Shown one piece after another: positions 1 to 5,811 of a stretch of DNA of 5,811 nt. This DNA comes from Chlamydiia bacterium (GTDB lineage: Bacteria; Chlamydiota; Chlamydiia; Chlamydiales; FEN-1388). The first letter of the stretch is position 1, and the number at the start of each line of letters is the position of its first letter. The position numbers were made by a program, and so were the translations under genes. The DNA lies in assembly GCA_023269335.1 (NCBI GenBank), contig JAHFTM010000134.1:1-5811 (forward strand), in the 5' to 3' direction. The notes under the pieces are model-generated. The model worked only from the letters and a program-made list of their open reading frames with translations. It was not told where the DNA came from and made no database searches.

Positions 1-2753
1 ATGATGCCGATGATCGTAAAAATGCTGAATGTTGAGCCTGTCAAAGCAAGGCCTCCAAGCGCACCGATAATAGAAAATGGAATGGACAGCATGATTGTCA
101 GCGGATGGATAAAGCTTTCAAACTGTGATGCTAACACCATGTATACAGCAATGACTGCTAAAAAAAGTGCAAATAGAAGATTGTTGAACGATTCTTTCAT
201 CGAGTCAGCATTCCCAGAAAACTTAAAGCTGTAGCCAGCAGGCATTTGTAAATCCTGCATGAAGGTAGTAATCTCGCTGATTGCAGTGCCTAATGTTTTT
301 TCTCCTTCTTGCAAGTTTGCAAAAACAGTAACCATCCGCATGCGATTATGCCGATCAATTTGCACTGGCCCTTCCTCTTTTTGAATATCTACCAGATTAC
401 CTAGTGCTATCAGCTCATCATTTTCATTTTTCAAATTTATGTGTAAAATACTTTCAGGATTGGATCTGAAAGGCTCATCCATCCTCACACAAATATCATA
501 TCTCTGCCCTTCGTCTTTAAATTTACTAACGTCAATACCACCCACCTGAGCCTTAATAGCTCTGGCGATGTCAACCGGTAACACCCCAAGAGCTTGAGCG
601 CGATCTCGTTTTACGGTCACACTCAACTCTGGCTTTCCTTTTTCATAGGAGATGTCGGTATCTACGTAGTTACCTATGGAAGCAAGGTGCGCTGTAACTT
701 GGTGGGCAATCTCTTCAAGCTTATGAAAGTCGCCTCCCATAATTTCTAGTTGTATTGCAGAAGTTCTTCTGGCACCTCCTGAAACACGAGGAACGGGCTC
801 AACACTTGCCTTTACGGATGGATAGGAGACTGTAGAAAAAATATGCCGGACTTGCTTCATAACTTCGATTTGGCCGATTACTCTTTTATCTTTAGCTACC
901 ATTTTCACATACAGTGATCCTTCATTAACCTTCTCAAGTTGGCCGTCACCGATCGTTGTAAAGGTGTAGTGCAGCCATGGCATTTTATTTATCTCAGCAC
1001 GCATTGCAATCAGCACAGCATCGGTTTTTTCAAGCGATGATCCAAGCGCTGTTTTGACTTTGATGTAAAACTCACTTTGATCTTCGATGGGTGTAAATTC
1101 AGAGTGAATGAATTTTACTAAAAATAGCGACAGAACAAATGCTGACGAAGCAATTGCAAGGGTCGTTTTTCGAAATGAGAGAGCAAGCTTGAGTAAATAG
1201 CTATAGGCACGATCGATGCTTTCAAGAAACTTGCCGATTGCAGAAAAAATGAACCCTTTACGTTTTTCTTCCTTTAAAAATTTAGCTGCAAGCATAGGTG
1301 TAAGAGTGAACGCGATAAACAGGCTGAAAAGTACAGCAAAAGTAACTGTGAGACCGAACTGATAAAAAAATCTACCGATGATGCCTTTCATAAAGGCCAC
1401 CGGTAAAAACACAGCGACAATGGACATGGTAATGGCAAAGCAGGCAAGGCCTATCTCTTGAGTCCCGACTTTGGCAGCGTCTTCACTTGAGCCACTTTTT
1501 TTAAAATGACGAAATATATTTTCGATCACCACAATCGCATCGTCGATAAGGATACCAATGGCAAGAGAGAGTGCCAGCATCGTCATCGTATTCATCGTAA
1601 AGCCCATTTTTTGCATGAGCGTAAAGGTTGCTATAATGCTTAAGGGTATAGCCAGAGCACTAATAATAGTGATTCTAAAATTTCTTAAAAATATCAAGAC
1701 GATAAATACTGCTAAAAGACCACCAAAAATAAGATGAAACTGAATTTCATGAATTGAATCTTGTATATAGACTGAAAGATCCTGTGCAATTTCGATTTGC
1801 ACGCCTTGTGACAACAGATCGCTTTGCAATTTTTTAATGGCCTCTTTCAGCTCAGTGGCCACTTCAACGGTATTCGTCCCCGACTGCCTACGCACTAAAA
1901 GAGCACACGCTTTGGCATCATTTAAGCGAGCAAGAGAACGCTCTTCTTCTTGCCCGTCAACAACTCGACCCACATCGCAAAGACGGATAGGCGAGCCATT
2001 TCTATAAGCTAAGGCAAGGTTCTCAAGCTCTTGCGGCTTAGAAAACTCTGCTTTTGTCTTTACAATCACCTCACTTTCTGTGGTTGTAATTCTACCGCCT
2101 GGATATTCGACATGATGATCTTGGAGAGCGTTGATTACATCCTGAGTGTCTATTTTGTAGCCTTGAAGCTTGTGTGGGTCAAGATAAAGCCAAATAGTAC
2201 GTTCGCGATTGCCGACAAGTTTAATTTGACCTACACCTTTGATCTGCTGTAGACGCTCTTTTACCGTTTTATCAGCAATTCTGGAAAGTTCTTGTGATGA
2301 CACATCTTTACCAGCTGCTGCCCCTACAATCACTGACATGATTGGTGCTGAGTCAATATCAAATTTTTCAACTACCGGATCTTCTAAGTCTTTAGGCAGC
2401 TGTGAGCGTACTGTTGCAAGCTTTGCTTGCACTTCTTGAAAGGCAACGTCTACATTTTTTTCTAGGTCAAATTCTATGACCACCTGCGAGATGCCGTCAG
2501 TGCTTGTCGAACGCAGATGTTTGATGGAGCTGATGGTTGAAAGTGCATCTTCAATCGGCTCGCTTACCTGTGTTTCAACAGTTTCAGGATTTGCTCCCGG
2601 CAGTACGGAAAAAACAGTGATGACCGGAAATTCAACTCGCGGAAAAAGATCAACGCCAATATCTTTAAAAGCGATGAGTCCAAAGACTACAAGTGCCAGC
2701 ATAACCATCGTCGTAAAGACTGGTCGTTTTATTGAAAGATCTGACAAAATCAC
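1..2753 (-). CDS. RND-family (HAE1-like) inner-membrane efflux pump, C-terminus cut by window edge
   Basis: Proton-driven inner-membrane subunit of a tripartite efflux system. I read 917 uninterrupted codons from a GTG at 2753-2751; AcrB-type pumps have about 1020-1050 residues, so roughly 100-130 are missing beyond the left edge. The N-terminus [14 protein letters not shown] is the usual RND amphipathic start leading into TM1 (about 12-30). A porter domain follows (about 31-335), then TM2-TM6 (about 338-490), with [13 protein letters not shown] in TM4 giving the proton-relay pair D404/D405. TM7 is at about 529-548, the second periplasmic half at 549-857, TM8 at about 857-877, then [20 protein letters not shown] leading into TM9 and the start of TM10. 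The TM10 lysine expected from AcrB (K940) lies outside the window. The GTG start overlaps the adaptor stop (GTGA) and has a good AGGAG site 7 nt upstream; the first ATG (codon 16) would remove conserved sequence. The double Asp favours HAE1 over heavy-metal pumps. The family call is firm; the substrate is unknown. Confidence 0.95.
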   Translation of the reverse strand, partial: MILSDLSIKRPVFTTMVMLALVVFGLIAFKDIGVDLFPRVEFPVITVFSVLPGANPETVETQVSEPIEDALSTISSIKHLRSTSTDGISQVVIEFDLEKNVDVAFQEVQAKLATVRSQLPKDLEDPVVEKFDIDSAPIMSVIVGAAAGKDVSSQELSRIADKTVKERLQQIKGVGQIKLVGNRERTIWLYLDPHKLQGYKIDTQDVINALQDHHVEYPGGRITTTESEVIVKTKAEFSKPQELENLALAYRNGSPIRLCDVGRVVDGQEEERSLARLNDAKACALLVRRQSGTNTVEVATELKEAIKKLQSDLLSQGVQIEIAQDLSVYIQDSIHEIQFHLIFGGLLAVFIVLIFLRNFRITIISALAIPLSIIATFTLMQKMGFTMNTMTMLALSLAIGILIDDAIVVIENIFRHFKKSGSSEDAAKVGTQEIGLACFAITMSIVAVFLPVAFMKGIIGRFFYQFGLTVTFAVLFSLFIAFTLTPMLAAKFLKEEKRKGFIFSAIGKFLESIDRAYSYLLKLALSFRKTTLAIASSAFVLSLFLVKFIHSEFTPIEDQSEFYIKVKTALGSSLEKTDAVLIAMRAEINKMPWLHYTFTTIGDGQLEKVNEGSLYVKMVAKDKRVIGQIEVMKQVRHIFSTVSYPSVKASVEPVPRVSGGARRTSAIQLEIMGGDFHKLEEIAHQVTAHLASIGNYVDTDISYEKGKPELSVTVKRDRAQALGVLPVDIARAIKAQVGGIDVSKFKDEGQRYDICVRMDEPFRSNPESILHINLKNENDELIALGNLVDIQKEEGPVQIDRHNRMRMVTVFANLQEGEKTLGTAISEITTFMQDLQMPAGYSFKFSGNADSMKESFNNLLFALFLAVIAVYMVLASQFESFIHPLTIMLSIPFSIIGALGGLALTGSTFSIFTIIGI

Positions 2754-3598
2754 GATGTAGCTCCTATTTCCATAATATCACTCACAGGCTCTAGTAAGCG
2801 CACTTTGACAAGCGAACCTGGCCTTAGCCTGATAGTATTATCGCGGATATAGACCCTGCACTTTATAGTACGGCTCTCCACATCAACGTGGGGATAGATG
2901 CGATCAATTTTTTGTAGTGATGACTGACTTCCTTCAACATCAAGCAGAACTTGATTGCCTTCCTGAACGCGGCAAAGCTCAGTTTGAGCTATGGGAAATT
3001 CAACATATAAAAGATCATGACTTTGCAGCTCTAACACCTTTGTCTGTGGACCTGCAGCGATAGCCACTCCTGGATCAACTAAGCGCTCTGTGACCACTCC
3101 ATCAAAGGGAGCCTTGATTACCGCTTCATCAAGTTCCACTTTCGCTTTCTTCAAGTTCGCTGAAGCCTGTCTTACTGAAACAATAGCTTGTTCATAAGCA
3201 CTTTTTGCATCGTCAAATCGCTTTTGAGGAATAGAGGGAGTTTCGCCCTCCGGCTTTTCCCACAGCTTCTTCATGCGCTCAAGCTGCAATCTAGAATCTT
3301 TTAACTCAAGCTGAGCTGCAGCAAGAGCAGCCTCTTTTGTGGCTACATTAATCTTAAAAAAGATGGGATCTAACTTAACGAGTGGAGACCCTTTTTTTAC
3401 ACGATCACCAACCTCTACATACACCTCTTCAACTCTTCCTGCCACCTGGCTTGAAAGTGCACTTTTATATTGTGGATATATTGTACCGACTGCATGCAAA
3501 GTTGTTTTTGCAACCTTTTGACACGGTTCATTTTCCGCCTGCAAACGATAAGAAAAGGTGCACAGTGCAAAGAAAAACAGAAAAAAATGGGTGGTCAT
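2750..3598 (-). CDS. Periplasmic adaptor (membrane-fusion protein) of RND efflux system, short form
   Basis: Bridges the RND pump to the outer-membrane channel in the periplasm. It has 282 residues, against about 350-400 for MexA/AcrA-type adaptors. Residues 1-21 form a hydrophobic signal peptide, with likely cleavage after RLQA. The first half of the lipoyl (barrel-sandwich) domain is at about 33-78, with VAGRVEEVYVEVGDRVKKG. A helical hairpin follows (about 82-158), then the second lipoyl half (about 158-192, with APFDGVVTERLVDPGVAI) and a beta-barrel domain (about 195-270, with LRPGSLVKVRLLEP). The protein ends at MEIGATS, where related adaptors continue from a strand like 'xxIPAxAV' into the membrane-proximal domain, so that domain appears to be missing. 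No lipobox cysteine is seen, so membrane anchoring is not evident. The ATG at 3598 lies 6 nt after the channel stop codon, with only a weak upstream GAG as ribosome binding site. The TGA stop overlaps the pump's GTG. Confidence 0.93.
   Translation of the reverse strand: MTTHFFLFFFALCTFSYRLQAENEPCQKVAKTTLHAVGTIYPQYKSALSSQVAGRVEEVYVEVGDRVKKGSPLVKLDPIFFKINVATKEAALAAAQLELKDSRLQLERMKKLWEKPEGETPSIPQKRFDDAKSAYEQAIVSVRQASANLKKAKVELDEAVIKAPFDGVVTERLVDPGVAIAAGPQTKVLELQSHDLLYVEFPIAQTELCRVQEGNQVLLDVEGSQSSLQKIDRIYPHVDVESRTIKCRVYIRDNTIRLRPGSLVKVRLLEPVSDIMEIGATS
2761..2765 (-). promoter_or_regulatory. Ribosome binding site of the RND gene, inside the adaptor's last codons
   Basis: On the minus strand AGGAG lies 7 nt upstream of the GTG at 2753. 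It is formed by the adaptor codons ATA GGA GCT (Ile-Gly-Ala, residues 278-280), so the Shine-Dalgarno sequence is within the upstream gene. It is the best ribosome binding site in the operon and decides the GTG start. Together with the GTGA stop/start overlap it suggests translational coupling. Confidence 0.8.
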
Positions 3599-3604
3599 TT
3601 ATAG

Positions 3605-5008
3605 TTACTCTGGTAATTTTTGTTTTTGTGATTTGCAAATTGTCCCAGCTATATATTCAAGTTCTGATTTTGCCATGTGAAAGGCATAAAGGGACTGATA
3701 GTAGTTTGACCTGGCAACATCAAGCTGCTCCTCATCATCAAGCACGTCGCATGTTGTGACAAGCCCTTCTTCGAATAGGTCTTGCGTAAGCTTTAAAGTC
3801 TCTTGGGCATGCTTGACCTCTTTTTTTGCCACAGGAATATGGTGGAAGGCACTTTCAACTTCATGAAAAGCGTTTTTTATTTCAAATTCAATTTCATCCA
3901 GCTTGACTTGATACCTCAAATCAAATTCTTTGATCGCCTTTCTTTTGCGGTCGATGCGCACATTTGTTATCCCACCATCCAAAATGGCAAGCTCTATTCC
4001 CAAGCCAAAATCTACCCAGTGTTTATGTAACAGATAAGAATCAGAGCAGGCGTTAGCACTAGAAAAAGCAACGACAGTAGGCAAAAGCCTGCCCTTTTCA
4101 GATTCATAGTCAAAGACGCTAGCCTCTTTTTTTGCAGCCAAGCTTTTGAGCTCTGGGTGATGCAGAATTGCTTTTTCAAGCAGGCCATCTATATTTTTAT
4201 TCCAGCTGCATTCTTCAATAACATTTTCTACTTCCAGACTCATCTCTTCGCTTTGACCAAGTAGATGTTTAAGCTCTAACGCTGCTCTCTGCATATTTTT
4301 TCTTGCGCGGACAAGGTCATGCTCTCTCTTAGAAATCTGTATCTCGACTGCTGAAAGTTCATTTTTCGTTACAAGTCCTACCGCAAGAAAATCTTTGGAG
4401 CAGGCCATTTGCTTTTTCAGTACTTGTATTGATTTTTGGACAACTGCTTCAATTTGTTCTGCTTCCAATATTTTATAATAGTACTGCGCGACAGCATATA
4501 AAAGGTCTTGTTCGATTCTTTTTCGATCCTGAATTTTTGCATCCACAAGCATCTGTTGTGACCGCGCTTTGTTTTTCGTCACACTAAAATCATAAATGGG
4601 AACAATGAGTGCAAGCCTTGCAGTGCGCACTTGCTTGTTACCCCCAATCGTTTTCATTTTCTCTTTTCGTGGTCTGTGCTTGTGATGTTCGTGTTCCTGC
4701 TGCTCATGTGAAGGCTGAGGCCTAGCCCAGAAAATTGCCCCTCTATGGTTATTTCGCGAGATATAATTTCCGGTAGCCGTAAGTTGAGGTAAATTATTGC
4801 CCTTAATCTCTTTCACCGTATCCTGAGTCATGAGCGTTTCAATGTCAGCAATCGTCAGATCCTTACTATTTTTGAGGGCCATTTCCTGACAGTCTAAAAG
4901 CGAGAGTTTTTTTTGAATAAATGGCTGAGATGTGGTTTCTAAAGCATAAAAGGGAGCACAGCTGAGAGATGCAAAAAGTAGAAGAATGCTGAAAAAGTAA
5001 TGTACCAT
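3605..5008 (-). CDS. TolC-family outer-membrane efflux channel
   Basis: Outer-membrane exit duct of the tripartite pump. From ATG 5008-5006 it has 467 residues, close to the usual 430-490. Residues 1-22 are a signal peptide ending APFYA. Two OEP repeats are visible. The first carries the motif FLAVGLVTKNELSAVEIQIS (about 207-226) in a long helical segment; the second carries the equivalent DLFEEGLVTTCDVLDDEEQL (410-429). Beta-strand-like stretches occur at about 74-84 (QLTATGNYISR), 128-141 (LIVPIYDF) and 333-345 (the GLGIELAILDGG region). The first predicted surface loop is enlarged and rich in His and basic residues (SHEQQEHEHHKH, 100-111, then RPRKEKMK). A longer reading from TTG at 5074 (489 residues) is possible but puts a second hydrophobic stretch before the signal peptide, so I prefer the ATG. 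Neither start has a strong ribosome binding site. First gene of the operon; the TAA stop is 6 nt before the adaptor ATG. Not a lipoprotein: the only cysteine in the signal region lacks a lipobox. Confidence 0.92.
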   Translation of the reverse strand: MVHYFFSILLLFASLSCAPFYALETTSQPFIQKKLSLLDCQEMALKNSKDLTIADIETLMTQDTVKEIKGNNLPQLTATGNYISRNNHRGAIFWARPQPSHEQQEHEHHKHRPRKEKMKTIGGNKQVRTARLALIVPIYDFSVTKNKARSQQMLVDAKIQDRKRIEQDLLYAVAQYYYKILEAEQIEAVVQKSIQVLKKQMACSKDFLAVGLVTKNELSAVEIQISKREHDLVRARKNMQRAALELKHLLGQSEEMSLEVENVIEECSWNKNIDGLLEKAILHHPELKSLAAKKEASVFDYESEKGRLLPTVVAFSSANACSDSYLLHKHWVDFGLGIELAILDGGITNVRIDRKRKAIKEFDLRYQVKLDEIEFEIKNAFHEVESAFHHIPVAKKEVKHAQETLKLTQDLFEEGLVTTCDVLDDEEQLDVARSNYYQSLYAFHMAKSELEYIAGTICKSQKQKLPE

Positions 5009-5102
5009 AACATATTCACTGAATAAGAAGGAGACACTGTACTGCAACAGGCCTACGAAAGCAAGTAAAAGCAAGACTAATTTTTACCCATTGCTGGACG
5101 TG

Positions 5103-5118
5103 TTGTGCAGAGGCACAA
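5103..5118. repeat. Perfect inverted repeat in the putative operon leader (operator or hairpin candidate)
   Basis: TTGTGC (5103-5108) and GCACAA (5113-5118) are exact reverse complements around a 4-nt AGAG centre, a 16-bp dyad about 95 bp upstream of the channel start. It could bind a dimeric repressor or form a small hairpin in the transcript. No run of T follows on either strand, so it is not an intrinsic terminator. The function is inferred. Confidence 0.4.
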
Positions 5119-5144
5119 ACAAATTTCACACTCATTTTGTTAGT

Positions 5145-5174
5145 ATTTTACATATAGGTGCGAATTGCTGATAA
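5145..5174 (-). promoter_or_regulatory. Tentative sigma70-type promoter for the efflux operon
   Basis: On the minus strand TTATCA (5174-5169) and TAAAAT (5150-5145) are separated by 18 bp. They match the -35 consensus TTGACA at four of six positions and the -10 consensus TATAAT at five of six. Transcription would begin near 5138 and give a leader of about 130 nt before the channel ATG at 5008. In such AT-rich DNA a match of this quality can occur by chance. Confidence 0.25.
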
Positions 5175-5408
5175 AATTTGTGAAGAATTAGCCTCAAAAC
5201 ATCGGTTTAGAATGAATATCCAGAGCTTTTGCGAACATGTGCGATTGCTTTCAAACAAGCTGCCCTATTCTCCATCTAAAAAATAGCACCTAAGGTAAAA
5301 TATAGCACTTTGAAAGAAAAGAAACTCCTAAATCACCTCATGCGTAAGCTTTTGAGTAGCTCGATGGATATGACCTCTCCACAACACTAGCAGAAAAAAA
5401 GTAATCAC

Positions 5409-5455
5409 TATAACTATTAAATTCTTCGATCTAGTAGTATGTTTTGTTTTATATT
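5409..5455 (+). promoter_or_regulatory. AT-rich stretch likely holding the promoter of the right-edge gene
   Basis: The plus strand carries -10-like hexamers TATAAC (5409-5414) and TATATT (5450-5455) shortly before the ATG at 5484, but I find no matching -35 at good spacing for either. The base composition and position fit a promoter; the exact site cannot be fixed. Starting from TATATT would leave a leader of only about 20 nt. Confidence 0.2.
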
Positions 5456-5483
5456 TAACAAATAATTAACAAGTGAGTATTGT

Positions 5484-5811
5484 ATGTCTCTAAATGTAAC
5501 TTCTTCCCAGCCATCATCTCAAACTAATCGTACAACACCCTGGTTAGATAAAAAGGCTGCAGCTTCGGCAATGGCGAGCGCCATCTACATGCATCTGAAA
5601 GGACAAAAAAATGCAACACACATCAAAGAATATCTCATTAAAATTCTGGCCCCTGATGTCTTCATGCTTGATCTTCATGACACACCTCTTACTTCTGAGA
5701 GCATGAGAGAAATTGCTCAGCACTTTCCTCATCTGATTGCCTTATATGCTGTCAACTGTAGCCTCGATAACAAGCCGACAAATACCAAGACACTTGTCAG
5801 CTTTTTTTCAA
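5484..5811 (+). CDS. N-terminal part of a leucine-rich-repeat-like protein, cut by window edge
   Basis: An open frame of 109 codons runs from ATG 5484 to the right edge without a stop; an in-frame TAA at 5463-5465 rules out a longer start. The ribosome binding site is weak (GTGAG, 6 nt upstream of the ATG). Residues 1-19 are rich in Ser, Thr, Gln and Asn with no hydrophobic signal peptide. Residues 22-56 look helical. Residues 59-85 (VFMLDLHDTPLTSESMREIA then QHFPHL) match the ribonuclease-inhibitor-type LRR pattern LxxLDLxxTxLTxxxMxxIAxxxPxL, and LIALYAVNCSLDN may open the next repeat. I do not recognise a named gene. A Ser/Thr-rich N-terminus before LRRs is common in secreted effectors of intracellular bacteria, but only one clear repeat is visible here, so an effector role is inference. 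It is transcribed away from the efflux operon and probably unrelated to it. Confidence 0.7.
   Translation, partial: MSLNVTSSQPSSQTNRTTPWLDKKAAASAMASAIYMHLKGQKNATHIKEYLIKILAPDVFMLDLHDTPLTSESMREIAQHFPHLIALYAVNCSLDNKPTNTKTLVSFFS

Larger units (their letters stand above)
5009..5483. other. Divergent intergenic region between efflux operon and LRR-like gene
   Basis: This 475-bp AT-rich stretch separates the operon start (minus strand) from the right-edge gene (plus strand), so it should hold promoters for both. I see no convincing gene. The longest plus-strand run that I noticed begins with GTG at 5158 and stops at 5284-5286 (42 codons) and resembles nothing I know. The region contains a dyad at 5103-5118, an 8-bp inverted repeat ACAAATTT/AAATTTGT (5119-5126 and 5174-5181) and weak promoter-like hexamers. 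No terminator is expected between divergent genes and none is seen. Confidence 0.7.

Noticed and set aside
2031..2760. Three plus-strand open frames (66-94 codons) opposite the pump gene
   Set aside because: They are antisense shadows of the RND coding sequence, which is continuous and conserved on the minus strand.
4960..5008. Lipoprotein signal in the channel (Cys15 in ASLSCAP)
   Set aside because: The -3 position is Ser rather than Leu/Val/Ile and a normal signal peptidase I site (FYA) follows.
5009..5074. N-terminal extension of the channel from TTG at 5074 (489 residues)
   Set aside because: It would place a second hydrophobic segment before a normal signal peptide and has no ribosome binding site; the ATG at 5008 gives a standard signal peptide.
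5161..5175. 15-nt match between the intergenic region (GAATTGCTGATAAAA) and the RND gene on the opposite strand (about 2264-2280), which might hint at an RND gene remnant
   Set aside because: The similarity does not extend on either side in DNA or protein, so it is most likely chance.
5158..5286. 42-codon plus-strand reading frame in the intergenic region, from GTG
   Set aside because: This length is expected by chance in AT-rich DNA; there is no clear ribosome binding site and no recognisable product.
5283..5308. Direct repeat ATAGCAC at 5283-5289 and 5302-5308, 19 bp apart
   Set aside because: Only 7 bp, no third copy and not placed near a clear promoter; too weak to call a binding-site array.
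5544..5732. Minus-strand open frame of 62 codons
   Set aside because: It lies antisense to the plus-strand LRR-like gene, whose frame has clear family-like sequence; the antisense translation resembles nothing.

Overview
This window holds most of a three-gene tripartite efflux operon of a Gram-negative (diderm) bacterium, read on the minus strand, and the start of a divergent plus-strand gene at the right edge. The operon runs right to left: a TolC-family outer-membrane channel (5008-3605), a periplasmic membrane-fusion adaptor (3598-2750), and an RND inner-membrane pump (2753 to the left edge, 917 codons, C-terminus cut off by the window). The order channel-adaptor-pump, a 6-nt gap between channel and adaptor, and a 4-nt GTGA overlap between adaptor and pump all indicate one co-transcribed, translationally coupled unit.

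Together the three products should form an envelope-spanning pump. The proton-driven RND trimer takes substrate from the periplasm or inner membrane, the adaptor ring bridges it to the channel, and the channel exports it across the outer membrane. The RND protein carries the Asp-Asp pair in TM4 typical of the HAE1 (AcrB/MexB-like, drug or amphiphile) group rather than the heavy-metal HME group. No substrate can be assigned from sequence. Two features are unusual: the adaptor seems to end where the C-terminal membrane-proximal domain should begin, and the channel has a histidine-rich, basic insertion in its first predicted surface loop.

From 5009 to 5483 there is a 475-bp AT-rich divergent intergenic region with no convincing gene. 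It contains a perfect 6-bp-arm dyad (5103-5118) in the putative operon leader and only weak promoter-like sequences. From 5484 to the right edge a plus-strand gene begins. Its Ser/Thr/Gln-rich N-terminus is followed by a ribonuclease-inhibitor-type leucine-rich repeat, so it may be a host-interaction protein.

The moderately low G+C content, the diderm pump and the LRR protein would fit a host-associated bacterium such as an environmental chlamydia or a Legionella/Coxiella-like gammaproteobacterium. This is a weak inference, because no marker gene is present. I see no CRISPR array, insertion sequence, tRNA or rRNA, and no clear sign of an undescribed system. The most noteworthy points are the shortened adaptor and the His-rich loop.
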